A stretch of DNA of 64,000 nucleotides from Antarctobacter sediminis (GCF_019218285.1 NZ_JAHUZG010000002.1:124001-188000), one strand, 5' to 3'. Shown: positions 9,477 through 17,750, counted from the first letter of the stretch. Made by a program: numbers and translations. Notes: generated from the sequence alone by a model not told the origin.

Positions 9477-10709
9477 CTAGAAGGCCATCGGTGAAAAATC
9501 TGCGTTGTCGGCGGCCACGGCCGCCCGCAACTCGCTGACGATCCCGGCGTCGGCAGCGTTCACCCGGCTCCAGTTCGGGACAAAGGGCGTCTCGTTCGGC
9601 TTGTCGAGAAAGACCTGCCCCGCCTCCATGATATTATTGGCGAAAAGTTCGACCGTCCGCTCCTCGCGGTGGCGGTCGATGGTCAACCCGTTCATCTTGG
9701 CGTCGTTGTCGTAGAACTCGATCAAGTCCAGCGCGACACGGTAATAAGTGGCCTTGAGCGCGCGAAAGATATTCGGCGTAAAGACTGTGCCATCGGCGGC
9801 CAGCTTGCGAAAGATCGCCTTGCAAATGTCCATGGACATGCGGTTCAGGCCGGTCTTGGCGTCCTCTTCGCTGACCTGCTGGTGTTTGTGGTCGTATTGA
9901 TCGGCAATTTCCACTTGGCAGACCGAATGGCGGCCAAGGTTGCGCCAGACCTCTGACAGGACCCCGATTTCCAGCCCCCAGTCCGACGGAATGCGCAGGT
10001 CGGGCAGCAGCGAAGTGCGCAGCGCGAATTCACCCGACAACGGATAGCGGAAGGCGCGCAGGTAGTCGATGTAATCCCGGTCCCCGATGGTGCGTTTAAG
10101 CGCGATCAACAGCGGTGAGACCAGCAATCGCGTCACCCGCCCGTTCAGCTTGCCGTCACCGATGCGAGGGTAGAACCCCTTGGACAGCTGATAGCGGAAA
10201 TTCGGGTTCACCACCGGATAGACAAGCCGGTCCAGCAAGTCCCGCTGATAGGTGACGATATCGCAATCATGCAGGGCCATGACCGCGCTGTCGGCGCAGG
10301 AAATCAGGTAGCCCATGCAGGTCCACATGTTCTTACCCTTGCCCTGCTCCTGCGGTGCCAGCCCCATCTCGGACAGCTTGGCGTCCAGCGCCTGCATCCG
10401 GGGACTGTCATTCCACAGCACGACGTGATCCTGCGGCAAGCGGGAAAAGAAATCGCGCGCCCGGCGGAATTGCTGTTCGTCTGCCCGGTCCAGCCCGATG
10501 ATGATGCGGTGCAGGTAGGTGACCTTGCTCAGCTCGTCGAGGATGTTGCCCATGGCCGGGCCCTCGAGTTCGGAATAAAGGCAGGGCAGGACAAGGCTGA
10601 TCTTGCGGGTCTGGGCGTAGGTTTCGATCTCGTAGATCAATTCTTCCTGTGGGCGGGTGCGCAGGTTGTGAAACTGCGCGATATTGCCGTTCTGGTGAAA
10701 ATCCGCCAT
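9477..10709 (-). CDS. gpgS: Glucosyl-3-phosphoglycerate synthase-like glycosyltransferase
   Basis: The 410-residue GT-A glycosyltransferase resembles family GT81 GpgS, which joins NDP-glucose to 3-phosphoglycerate. It has the LVLPCLYSELEGPA N-terminal strand, a metal-binding Asp148-Cys-Asp150 in ALHDCDIV, and a C-terminal domain with DWGLEIGVL. The start at 10709 has an AAAGGAC ribosome site. A frame extending to 10760 would overlap the upstream gene heavily. It lies 5 bp downstream of a phosphatase gene that would take the next step, giving the compatible solute glucosylglycerate. Mannosyl-3-phosphoglycerate synthase activity is the alternative. Confidence 0.82.
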   Translation of the reverse strand: MADFHQNGNIAQFHNLRTRPQEELIYEIETYAQTRKISLVLPCLYSELEGPAMGNILDELSKVTYLHRIIIGLDRADEQQFRRARDFFSRLPQDHVVLWNDSPRMQALDAKLSEMGLAPQEQGKGKNMWTCMGYLISCADSAVMALHDCDIVTYQRDLLDRLVYPVVNPNFRYQLSKGFYPRIGDGKLNGRVTRLLVSPLLIALKRTIGDRDYIDYLRAFRYPLSGEFALRTSLLPDLRIPSDWGLEIGVLSEVWRNLGRHSVCQVEIADQYDHKHQQVSEEDAKTGLNRMSMDICKAIFRKLAADGTVFTPNIFRALKATYYRVALDLIEFYDNDAKMNGLTIDRHREERTVELFANNIMEAGQVFLDKPNETPFVPNWSRVNAADAGIVSELRAAVAADNADFSPMAF

Positions 10710-10714
10710 GGAAG

Positions 10715-11485
10715 TCAGTCCTTTATCTCGTTCAAGATACGCAACACTTCGCTGGCCCAACCTTGCGGTCCGGGCAGTGTGCTGCGTCTGATGGTGCCCT
10801 TGGCCTCGCCCGGAAGGGGCGGAATGCCGGGGCCATGGTCGTTGCGGATGATGACACCCATGTCTGCCGCTTGCAGCATGTCCGTGTCATTGGGCGCATC
10901 GCCCAGCGCCAGCGTCCGGGCCGCGCCCAGTGCACTGGCAATTTCGCGCAGGCCGTCGGCCTTGGTCCGTCCGTGGGACAGCGTCAGAAAGCGCCCCCCT
11001 GACCGCGCGGCAATGCCCTTTTCGGCAAGGGCACTCAGAAAAGCCTCCCGCGTGGTGTCATCACCCTGCCACAGACCCGGTTCAGAATGCTGTCGGCGGC
11101 GCGCCAGTGCGGCATCCTGCAAGGGCAAGCCGGTTATCCGCGCAACCTTTGCATCGCTCATGTCGCCGAAGCCCGTGAAACCCGAGCGCAGATCAGGCGG
11201 CAACGCATCCAGTACATCGCGCAGTGCATCGTAACGTGCGGTATCCGTGGCCGCCTTGCCCGGGCGGAAAAGCCCCGCCCCGTTTTCGACAATGGCGGGC
11301 CAATCGCCCAGATCCAGCGCCCGGTGCAAAAGGGCAACCTCGGCCGCGGTCTTGGAGGTGGCAAGGATCAGGGGGATGTTGCGTTCTGCCAAGGCTGCCA
11401 AGGCCGGGCGCGCCGGTTCGAAGGAATAGTTCCCGTGATCCAGAAGCGTTCCGTCCAGATCGCTGAAGACAACCAGTTCTGTCAC
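10715..11485 (-). CDS. gpgP: Glucosyl/mannosyl-3-phosphoglycerate phosphatase (HAD-IIB)
   Basis: The HAD superfamily start VVFSDLDGTLLD gives the nucleophile Asp9 and Asp11. The C-terminal LALGDAPNDTDML supplies the metal-binding aspartates, and the long cap domain between them is the IIB type seen in MpgP/GpgP. The 256-residue protein should remove the 3-phosphate from glucosyl-3-phosphoglycerate. It is 5 bp upstream of the synthase on the same strand, so the two form a biosynthetic pair. Substrate preference (glucosyl or mannosyl) cannot be read from sequence. Confidence 0.82.
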   Translation of the reverse strand: MTELVVFSDLDGTLLDHGNYSFEPARPALAALAERNIPLILATSKTAAEVALLHRALDLGDWPAIVENGAGLFRPGKAATDTARYDALRDVLDALPPDLRSGFTGFGDMSDAKVARITGLPLQDAALARRRQHSEPGLWQGDDTTREAFLSALAEKGIAARSGGRFLTLSHGRTKADGLREIASALGAARTLALGDAPNDTDMLQAADMGVIIRNDHGPGIPPLPGEAKGTIRRSTLPGPQGWASEVLRILNEIKD

Positions 11486-11618
11486 GCGGTCAACCGTTCA
11501 TCCCACCCATGCCAAAGTTATGGCGCCCCCGCGGAACACAGGCCAGCACCCTCGCAACACGGTCAGTCAAGCCGGGCCCACAACGGGTTGATGCACAACT
11601 AGTGACCGGAATGCCCTT

Positions 11619-12251
11619 TTATTGGGCATCCTTTGTATGCGTCACGACGAGATCAACATGGGCACGCCCGGCCATAATGCGGCGCGCGTTGGGGATATCA
11701 TTGGCCAAGGCCTTGGTCCGCGCTTCTGCTTTCTGAAAGCCAAAGCCAAGCCAGCGATTCACCAGCCGCCGCTCCAGCTCGTCCTCTGGCACGTCCAGGA
11801 ATACGGACAGGTCCCAAATCGGCATAAGGCTGGCCCAGGGGTCCTCGGCAAAACACAGGTAATTGCCCTCGGCCACCACAATGCGCGTGTCCGGGCCGAT
11901 CTCTTGCGCGCCTGCGATGGCAATCTCGCGTGAGCGGTCAAAGACCGGCAGGATGACCGAAGGCTCGGACGCTGCCCGGGTCAGCGCCGATTTCAACCCA
12001 TGGAAATCAAAGGTCTCTGGCGCGCCCTTGCGCGGCAAGAGTCCGCGCGGCTCCAACAGGCGATTGTCCAGATGGAACCCATCCATCGGGAACAACGCCG
12101 CTTCAGGCCCAAGGTGGTCGACCAAGGCCTCTGCCAAGGTGGATTTGCCCGATCCCGGCGGCCCTGCGATGGCCAATACAAGTCGGCGGCCCTTGGGCGC
12201 GATGCCGGGCACCAGAGCCGCGATCTGGCGGATACTGTCGTCGATGCTCAT
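11619..12251 (-). CDS. P-loop kinase of the uridine kinase/phosphoribulokinase class
   Basis: The 210-residue protein has a Walker A GPPGSGKST at residues 30-38, a substrate-loop FPMDGFHLDN and a late R-R-L-V-N-R-W segment, as in the YggC/FrcK-like branch of the PRK/Udk family. The natural substrate is not known from sequence. It is the first gene of the strand leading into gpgP-gpgS, separated by 133 bp. Plant-type D-glycerate 3-kinases belong to the same broad P-loop group, so phosphorylation of the glycerate released by the phosphorylase is a testable idea. Fructokinase or nucleoside kinase remains possible. Confidence 0.7.
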   Translation of the reverse strand: MSIDDSIRQIAALVPGIAPKGRRLVLAIAGPPGSGKSTLAEALVDHLGPEAALFPMDGFHLDNRLLEPRGLLPRKGAPETFDFHGLKSALTRAASEPSVILPVFDRSREIAIAGAQEIGPDTRIVVAEGNYLCFAEDPWASLMPIWDLSVFLDVPEDELERRLVNRWLGFGFQKAEARTKALANDIPNARRIMAGRAHVDLVVTHTKDAQ

Positions 12252-12468
12252 GACTGCACGTCTGACAACAAGGGCCGAGCCCTAAGGCGATCCCGCCCGG
12301 TGGCGGCAAAAACTTGGGTCAAATCAGATCCTCCCCCTTGCGCCCGCACAGGTCATTGCCCGGGGCCTTTGGCGTCCATTTTTGCGGCCTAGGTCGATCA
12401 AGGACAAGGGGGCGGCGGCGCAGCCCGCCCCCGCTGCCGGGCCGTTTGGAAAAAACTTCGCTCCTCGG
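12252..12468. other. Noncoding stretch before the putative small RNA
   Basis: I see no convincing reading frame with a ribosome site here. It holds only the upstream sequence of the kinase gene and a G/C-rich inverted region near 12408-12440. Confidence 0.5.
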
Positions 12469-12493
12469 GGAACCATTCCGCATCTGGCGCATT
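12469..12493 (+). promoter_or_regulatory. EcfG-like promoter (GGAAC-N16-CATT)
   Basis: GGAAC at 12469-12473 is followed after 16 bp by CATT at 12490-12493, one base from the GSR consensus CGTT. It points at a short region closed by a strong terminator with no gene between. Confidence 0.4.
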
Positions 12494-12499
12494 ACATTT

Positions 12500-12590
12500 T
12501 TGACAGGCACGTCGCGCGGGTGCAGATCCCTCATCCCCCAGCCCCGCGCCAAACGCCCTCACCGAACTGCGGTGAGGGCGTTTTCCTTTT
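12500..12590 (+). ncRNA. Candidate GSR-controlled small RNA
   Basis: An EcfG-like promoter would start transcription near 12500, and a 12-bp terminator hairpin with a T-rich tail ends near 12590, giving about 90 nt without an open frame. The interior has C-rich single-stranded candidates around 12526-12547 (CCCTCATCCCCC), the kind of anti-ribosome-site loop seen in alphaproteobacterial stress small RNAs such as GsrN. No homology to a known family was recognised, so this is inference from signals. Confidence 0.4.
12553..12590 (+). terminator. Strong intrinsic terminator with no plus-strand gene upstream
   Basis: A 12-bp perfect stem (12553-12564 / 12570-12581) with loop AACTG is followed by TTTTCCTTTT on the plus strand. 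Confidence 0.85.
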
Positions 12591-12600
12591 GAGCCCACGC

Positions 12601-12640
12601 AAAAAAGGAAAGCCCCCGCGCCGGGACCGGACGCGGGGGC
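12601..12640 (-). terminator. Intrinsic terminator of the small secreted protein gene
   Basis: A 9-bp GC stem (12612-12620 / 12632-12640) is followed on the minus strand by TTTCCTTTTTT. It lies 22 bp beyond the stop at 12662. Confidence 0.85.
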
Positions 12641-12661
12641 CTTGGTTGGAGGGGAAGAATG

Positions 12662-12964
12662 TCAGTTGCGCAATTCGGAATGCAGCGTCGGGGCGTCCCC
12701 ATGCATGTCGACATGGCGCAGGGCATCGTGGTCTTGCAGGATGTCGTGGATCGCCAGCACCTTGGCCACATGCGAGGCCTCAGGGTGGTCGACAATCATC
12801 TGCAAACGGGCCTGCCCCGCGGGGGGCACCTGCGACAGTTCAAACGCATCGACGAAACGGTGCAAGTCGGTCGCCAGCCCGTCCCGAACCTGTGCGCCTG
12901 CGGCTCCTGCCGTCAGGGCGACGGCAAGCGAAAGGGTCAGCATCTGGATCGTTGAGCGGAGCAT
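12662..12964 (-). CDS. Small secreted protein of unknown function
   Basis: I choose the ATG at 12964, which has a CCAGGAGG ribosome site, rather than the first codon at 13003. The 100-residue product begins with a clear Sec signal peptide (hydrophobic residues ~8-24) and a likely cut after AGA near residue 23-24, leaving a ~77-residue periplasmic domain rich in His and Asp. No known domain was recognised. It is monocistronic, with its own terminator. A 15-bp inverted repeat lies just upstream (12998-13012). Confidence 0.7.
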   Translation of the reverse strand: MLRSTIQMLTLSLAVALTAGAAGAQVRDGLATDLHRFVDAFELSQVPPAGQARLQMIVDHPEASHVAKVLAIHDILQDHDALRHVDMHGDAPTLHSELRN

Positions 12965-12997
12965 GGGCAGCCTCCTGGTCCTGGTTTCATCGGGTTC

Positions 12998-13012
12998 GGG
13001 CAAGACTTGCCC
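12998..13012. promoter_or_regulatory. Perfect inverted repeat GGGCAAG-N-CTTGCCC
   Basis: The 7-bp arms around one base lie about 34 bp upstream of the secreted-protein start, next to a TTGACG that could act as its -35 on the minus strand. It may be an operator for a dimeric repressor. Confidence 0.35.
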
Positions 13013-13357
13013 GTCAAGCCAAACCGGTGCGGTCTGGCCTGTGGTTGTTGAACTGCGGTTCGGGGTTGAGTGAGTTTAACGCAGCATCGCTACTTAAATG
13101 GGAGGTCAGTCGCGTCCCGGAAAGGGGAAGAATCCATTGGGGGTATCCCCTGTGCGTGAATGCACATCAGCACTGTCATCGTTCCATTTCCTCCGGTCAG
13201 CAGTCCGGTCACCTCAATGGCACCACAGGTGCGGTACCCCAGCGTAGGGCATTTGCCGTATTGGCGTCAGCCTCCTTCCGCTGTCTTCGTAAACCAAACG
13301 TTGACATGGGCGAAAAGGTTCCCGACCCGCCTGCATTTGGTTTGAAAAGCGCATCCG
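13013..13357. other. Noncoding stretch of about 345 bp
   Basis: No frame with a ribosome site or recognisable protein was seen on either strand. Apart from the flanking control elements I see nothing here. Confidence 0.5.
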
Positions 13358-13383
13358 GGAACCGGCTGTATCGCGTGGGCGTT
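13358..13383 (+). promoter_or_regulatory. EcfG (general stress sigma) promoter
   Basis: GGAAC (13358-13362), 17 bp, then CGTT (13380-13383) is an exact match to the GSR consensus. Transcription would start near 13390, at a CGGGGC-ATCC-GCCCCG hairpin, about 60 bp before the hydrolase start. Confidence 0.75.
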
Positions 13384-13449
13384 ATTCACCGGGGCATCCG
13401 CCCCGACGATGCTCCACAGGCGCAGCCTCCAGACAAGGCAAGGTCCCGC

Positions 13450-14289
13450 ATGAACGCCATATCCCGATCACGCAACCCCGGTTCACCGGCCCCCATGTCA
13501 AAAAGCACCGTATTCTTGCCCGGCCTCTTCATGACGCGGGACGCGTGGCGGCCCTTGTGCCGGAACATGGGGCTGGCGCAAAGGCTGCTGCTGGATCTGC
13601 CTGGCCACGCGGCCGGTCAATCGCCCGCGGATGTGGCGCGGGATCTGTCGTCGGGGCGCTGGCTGGACCGCATGCTGGAACGCATAGCCAGCTTTGCCAA
13701 AGGTCATCCCGTGCATATGGTCGGGCATTCAAGCGGTGGTCTGGTCAGCCTACTGCTGGCTCGGCGCGCGCCCGAACTGGTCCGGTCGCTGATCCTTGTC
13801 GGCTCTCCGGTGACCGGGCACCGGGACCTGCCCCGCGATCTTGGCGCGGCTGTCATGGCGCATGACGTGGTCGGACGCTGGTCCATGCCGCTGCTCTGGC
13901 GTCTTGGTCTTGCAACCCGTGCGAACTTTGAACGGTCCATGGCCACGGTCCTGCCCCGCGACGCGGCCAGACAGGTGCCCGACGCCATGCGACAAAGCCT
14001 GCAAGGATGCGATCCGGAATCCATCCGCCAATTCGGCAAATGGGTGCTGGAACAGGATGTCACCGGCATCATGGAAAAAATTGACCAGCCCTGCCTTGCC
14101 GTGATCGGCCGGGCCGACACGGTTGTCCCCGCACATCACCAGTTGAAATTGCTGCAACATCTGCCGCAGGCTCAGGCTCAGCTTGTTCCCGGCGGGCACC
14201 TGCCCTTCGTCGAACACCCACGGCATTTTGCCCGGACCCTGCGCGGCTGGCTTTCGCTGCCGCACCGGGCCTTGGCCGCAACCGGATAA
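13450..14289 (+). CDS. Alpha/beta hydrolase
   Basis: The 279-residue protein has the full serine-hydrolase triad: Ser94 in GHSSGG, Asp223 in IGRADTVVP and His250 in PGGHLPF. The substrate is unknown. I chose the ATG at 13450, preceded by an AAGG-rich ribosome site; the ATG at 13495 is a shorter alternative. The much longer open frame reaching back to 12382 crosses two terminators and a promoter and is not real. The gene follows an exact EcfG promoter and precedes the DUF2254 gene by 4 bp, so both are probably stress induced. Confidence 0.85.
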   Translation: MNAISRSRNPGSPAPMSKSTVFLPGLFMTRDAWRPLCRNMGLAQRLLLDLPGHAAGQSPADVARDLSSGRWLDRMLERIASFAKGHPVHMVGHSSGGLVSLLLARRAPELVRSLILVGSPVTGHRDLPRDLGAAVMAHDVVGRWSMPLLWRLGLATRANFERSMATVLPRDAARQVPDAMRQSLQGCDPESIRQFGKWVLEQDVTGIMEKIDQPCLAVIGRADTVVPAHHQLKLLQHLPQAQAQLVPGGHLPFVEHPRHFARTLRGWLSLPHRALAATG

Positions 14290-14293
14290 ACAG

Positions 14294-15556
14294 ATGACAC
14301 CCAGTTTTCCCAAGACCCTGGTCCAGACGATGCAAACGCTGCGCCGGGTCAGCCGCATTCTCTGGGTCCGGGTGGCGCTGATTTCCGCCCTTTCGGTGCT
14401 GGCTGCCCTGTCGGCCGAAGGGCTGGGGCCATTGATCCCCGACGGCCCGCGCGACCGGTTTTCCGAACAGGCGACCCTGCCGATCCTGACCATTCTGGCA
14501 AACGGCATGTTGGCGGTGGCGACCTTTTCGCTGGGCGTGATGGTATCGACCCACCGCACCCTTGCACAACAAAGCACCCCCCGCATCCATCGCCTGTTGA
14601 TGGAAGACACTTCGACCCAGACGATGCTGGCCACCTTTATCGGGGCCTTCGTTTTTGCGCTCTCTTCGATCATCCTTTACCGGGCCGGATATTATTCGGA
14701 CAGCGCCTCGGTCATCGTCTTTGCGGCGACGGTTTTTGTCGTGGCGGCCATTGTCGTGTCGCTGGTGCGCTGGATTGGGCAATTGTCCAAGATCGGCAGT
14801 CTGGAATACGCGCTGTTACGGGCGGAACAGACCGCGCGTGAGATCCTGCGCCAGCAGCGCAAATTGCCCCGGCTTGGCGGTCGGCATCTGACAGAAACAC
14901 AGCCAAAGGACGAGTGTTCGCAGGTGACGGCCACCAGTTCCGGCATCCTGCGCCGGATCGACATGGAAGAACTGCAACGCCTTGCGGCGGCGTCGGATAC
15001 CGCGGTCTACGTGGACCATCTGCCCGGCGACATCGTGCTGCGCGGTCAGCAAGTGGCCCGGGTGCGTGGCGCGGCAGACCCCAAGCCATTTTCGGCCTGC
15101 TTTCTGTTGTCGACCGAACGCACCTATGAACAGGACCCGGGCTATGCCCTTCAGGCGTTGCGGGAATCCGCGTCCAAGGCGCTTTCCCCCGGGATCAACG
15201 ACCCCAAGACGGCGATTGACGTGATTGCCCGGCTGGAACGCCTTTTGTGGGATTGGTCTCAGGCGCAAGAGGACGCGCCAGATCCTATCTTTGACCGTGT
15301 CTACCTGGACGAACTTGGCGCGGATGCGCTGGTCGAGGCCGGGTTCCGCGATATTTCGCGGGATGGCGCGGCGTTTGGCGATGTGTTGCAGACGCTGGCC
15401 GAGGCGTTGGTCCGCCTGCGCGGCCCGATGACGGAACCGGGCCGCGCCGTGATCGACGATCTGCTGGCGGATCTTCGCGCCCATGGCGAGGCGGGGTTGA
15501 TGACCGATCGCGAACGGCAGCGCCTGTCGGACCGGCTGACCCAACTGGGCTGCTGA
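14294..15556 (+). CDS. DUF2254 family membrane protein
   Basis: The 420-residue product matches the DUF2254 pattern: four hydrophobic segments in the first ~160 residues (about 22-42, 70-92, 110-130, 142-164), then a soluble C-terminal domain with AYVDHLPGD-like sequence (TAVYVDHLPGDIV) and LSPGINDPKTA near residue 300. Function is not established in the family; a channel-like or stress role is guessed from its membrane part. It starts 4 bp after the hydrolase, so it shares the EcfG promoter. Confidence 0.8.
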   Translation: MTPSFPKTLVQTMQTLRRVSRILWVRVALISALSVLAALSAEGLGPLIPDGPRDRFSEQATLPILTILANGMLAVATFSLGVMVSTHRTLAQQSTPRIHRLLMEDTSTQTMLATFIGAFVFALSSIILYRAGYYSDSASVIVFAATVFVVAAIVVSLVRWIGQLSKIGSLEYALLRAEQTAREILRQQRKLPRLGGRHLTETQPKDECSQVTATSSGILRRIDMEELQRLAAASDTAVYVDHLPGDIVLRGQQVARVRGAADPKPFSACFLLSTERTYEQDPGYALQALRESASKALSPGINDPKTAIDVIARLERLLWDWSQAQEDAPDPIFDRVYLDELGADALVEAGFRDISRDGAAFGDVLQTLAEALVRLRGPMTEPGRAVIDDLLADLRAHGEAGLMTDRERQRLSDRLTQLGC

Positions 15557-15561
15557 ACCGC

Positions 15562-16608
15562 TCATCCGATGGCGGGTGCCCCCGGGCCACTGGGCATTTG
15601 CAGCATCGTCGGGCGCAACAGGACGCCCAGCCACAACATCACCGGCAAGGCAACAATTGCCCCGACCGGCCCCCACAGCCACAGGCCGAACACGATGGCC
15701 ACGAAGACGCCCAGCGGGTTCATCGCCAATCGCTGTCCCACCACCCAAGGCGTGACAAAGTTGGCTTCGGTGAAATTGACAACAAGATACAGCGCCGGCG
15801 GCAACAGCGACATGGCACCGGTGAATTGCAAAAGCCCGGCGATGGTCAGCCCCGCGATGATCAGCAGCGGCCCAAGGTACAGCATGTAATTCAGGATAGC
15901 AGCCGCCAGCCCCCAAAGCATCGGATACTCAACACCGATGGCCAGCATGATCGCCGCCGTCAAGACACCCAGTCCGGCATTGACCAGCGTCACGGCGGCA
16001 AAGTAGCGGGCGACGGCCCGGTCCGCCTTGCGCAGCTTTGGCTCCAATTCGCCCACCGCGCCATAAAGATCGTTCCGGGTCAGCACGAAAAAGAACAGCG
16101 TGCCCACGAAGATAAAGAACTGCGCACCGAAATTCGGTGCCATCCACAGCGCGTCGCGTACCGATGGCAGGGCGCTGGCCGCTCCGTCATCCGCGCCCGA
16201 TTTGGCACCTTCGATTTCCTTGCTGATGGTTTCGATTCCGCGCAGCACGTCCGAAACCGAAGCGATCCAGCGCGCTGCCCCGGCCTTGAGCCGCGGCAAT
16301 TGACGAATAAACATATCCAGCAGGGGTTCGACCATCAGCACCAAAAGCGCGATCAGACTGGTGGTTACCAAAAGCAACAGCATCGCAACCCCAACGCGCG
16401 GCACCCCCAGTCCGGTCAACCGCTCGGCCAAAGGTGACACCACGATGCCCACGACCAGCGCGAAAACGATGGGCGCCAGCACCTGCTGTCCCAGTTGCAG
16501 CGCGGCGGTGACGGCAATCACCGTCAGGATCAGCAGCATCACGCGCTGTGCGCGTTCGGTCAGGGCCGTTGTCAGCATGGTCGTGTCCAATGGATCATTC
16601 CGGGGCAT
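15562..16608 (-). CDS. AI-2E family (PerM/YdiK-type) transporter
   Basis: The ~348-residue integral membrane protein has paired N-terminal helices, a ~60-residue hydrophilic insert and five to six C-terminal helices with GLWLWGPVGAIVALP, the family signature near the end. Members export small molecules or Na+/H+; the cargo is unknown here. I place the start at 16608, overlapping the upstream gene by 14 bp. An ATG at 16578 is possible. It is the last gene of a four-gene minus-strand operon of membrane-associated stress proteins. Confidence 0.8.
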   Translation of the reverse strand: MPRNDPLDTTMLTTALTERAQRVMLLILTVIAVTAALQLGQQVLAPIVFALVVGIVVSPLAERLTGLGVPRVGVAMLLLLVTTSLIALLVLMVEPLLDMFIRQLPRLKAGAARWIASVSDVLRGIETISKEIEGAKSGADDGAASALPSVRDALWMAPNFGAQFFIFVGTLFFFVLTRNDLYGAVGELEPKLRKADRAVARYFAAVTLVNAGLGVLTAAIMLAIGVEYPMLWGLAAAILNYMLYLGPLLIIAGLTIAGLLQFTGAMSLLPPALYLVVNFTEANFVTPWVVGQRLAMNPLGVFVAIVFGLWLWGPVGAIVALPVMLWLGVLLRPTMLQMPSGPGAPAIG

Positions 16609-16981
16609 CGTCGGTGTCGCCTTCGGGCTTGCGCGGCAGCAGGGCCGCCGCAAGGGCACCGGCGCCTAGCGCCAGCGCGCCAATGGTCAGCATTTTGTCG
16701 CGTCCGCCGTCCTCCGGCGTATCCTGATCGTCGTCCGAGCGCTTTCCTGCGCCGGTGGCAAACAATCCCGCGCCAAGGCCCACGAGGGCGGCAGCGGCAG
16801 GATTGCGCCGCGCTGCCCCCATGGCGCCACGGCTCAGACGGCCCGCCTGCGCCTGCGCCAGACCGGTCAGCGGGGTTGTCAGGCTTGCCCCCCGGGTGCT
16901 GTCACTCAGCGCACCCAAAGCGATCTTGAGCCGCGCCCGATCTTCGGCGGCCCGCATTTCCAGTTCCTCGATCTCAGCCAC
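16595..16981 (-). CDS. DUF3618-like small membrane-associated protein
   Basis: The 128-residue product has an acidic-basic helix at its N-terminus (about 1-30), typical of DUF3618, then two Ala/Gly-rich hydrophobic stretches (about 60-78 and 96-114). It probably anchors in the inner membrane. It overlaps both neighbours (8 bp upstream, 14 bp downstream), so translation is coupled. Function is unknown. The company of holin-like and YqjD-like genes suggests an envelope stress role. Confidence 0.6.
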   Translation of the reverse strand: MAEIEELEMRAAEDRARLKIALGALSDSTRGASLTTPLTGLAQAQAGRLSRGAMGAARRNPAAAALVGLGAGLFATGAGKRSDDDQDTPEDGGRDKMLTIGALALGAGALAAALLPRKPEGDTDDAPE

Positions 16982-17369
16982 GACGCGCCTCCTGAAGAGT
17001 TTCCATATCCCGCCTGAGGTTGTTGAGGCTGCGTTGCGGCGTTAGCACCTTGGCATTCACCCGCCGCCGCGCCAGAAGCGCGCAGACAACCGCCAACGCC
17101 AGCAGACCAAGGCCCGAAGCGCCCGCGGCCTCTGCCGCTGAAAACCCACGGGTCTGGAGCCAGGCCACGACAGCACCGGCGAGTGTGTTCAGGGCGACGA
17201 TCCCCAGCACCAGCGCGGCGGCGTACAACACGAACCCGGCGCTTGCTTTGGACAGGTTCTGTGACAGTTCCGCCCGCGCCAGACGGATCTCGCTTTGAGC
17301 AAGCGATGTCACCTGATGCATGACCTCGTTCAGGATGCGCGGCGCGTCGCGCAGATCAGGACCGGCCAT
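16974..17369 (-). CDS. YqjE/holin-X-like (DUF1469-type) membrane protein
   Basis: The 131-residue protein has an amphipathic N-terminus and two hydrophobic segments (about 45-68 and 80-100), followed by a basic tail, the layout of the phage-holin-X/DUF1469 family that includes E. coli YqjE. It is not part of a prophage here. It overlaps the genes on both sides and belongs to the operon from 17715 to 15562. YqjDE-type proteins are known stationary-phase membrane proteins in E. coli. Confidence 0.65.
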   Translation of the reverse strand: MAGPDLRDAPRILNEVMHQVTSLAQSEIRLARAELSQNLSKASAGFVLYAAALVLGIVALNTLAGAVVAWLQTRGFSAAEAAGASGLGLLALAVVCALLARRRVNAKVLTPQRSLNNLRRDMETLQEARRG

Positions 17370-17715
17370 TGCGGCGCTCCAGCTCCATACGCTTCAGGAT
17401 ATTGCGGTGATCCATGGCCGAGGGGCGCGCAGAATGGGCTGTTGCCGCCTGCGATGCCCAGGCGTCGCGCACCTTGGTGTCGGCTGGCGGCAATATCCGC
17501 CCCTTCAGACCGGCACGGCGGCCCGCCGCATAGCCTGCAAGGGCGGTTGCAGCCACGGCCAACGCCGGGTGGCGCTGCATGATCCGCAGCGCCTGCGAGA
17601 CCATGCCAGCCGGGCCACCCAACCCCGCCCGCACAGCAAGCCCGCCCGCATCCCGAGCAAGGCTCCCCTTGTTGCGTTCCGTCGAAGGATTGCGGTTTCC
17701 GGATTTGCGAGACAT
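17356..17715 (-). CDS. Hypothetical basic protein, first gene of the YqjE-like operon
   Basis: The 119-residue product is basic with one weak hydrophobic segment near residues 48-66. I recognise no family, although its place next to a YqjE-like gene recalls YqjK. An AAGGGGAG ribosome site precedes the ATG at 17715. It overlaps the next gene by 14 bp. A near-consensus EcfG promoter lies 36 bp upstream. Confidence 0.6.
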   Translation of the reverse strand: MSRKSGNRNPSTERNKGSLARDAGGLAVRAGLGGPAGMVSQALRIMQRHPALAVAATALAGYAAGRRAGLKGRILPPADTKVRDAWASQAATAHSARPSAMDHRNILKRMELERRNGRS

Positions 17716-17750
17716 GACGGCTCCCCTTGTGTGTCACAGGTTGATGATGG

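Noticed and set aside
12500-12560. tRNA-like 3' half (GGGTGCAGATCCC)
   Set aside because: No acceptor stem, D-arm or anticodon arm can be folded with it, and the T-loop consensus is not met.
12382-13449. Long open frame making the alpha/beta hydrolase 635 residues
   Set aside because: It runs through two strong terminators, the opposite-strand secreted-protein gene and an EcfG promoter; high GC keeps the frame open by chance.
16974-17369. Prophage holin
   Set aside because: The holin-X-like domain is also the chromosomal YqjE family, and no other phage gene is present nearby.
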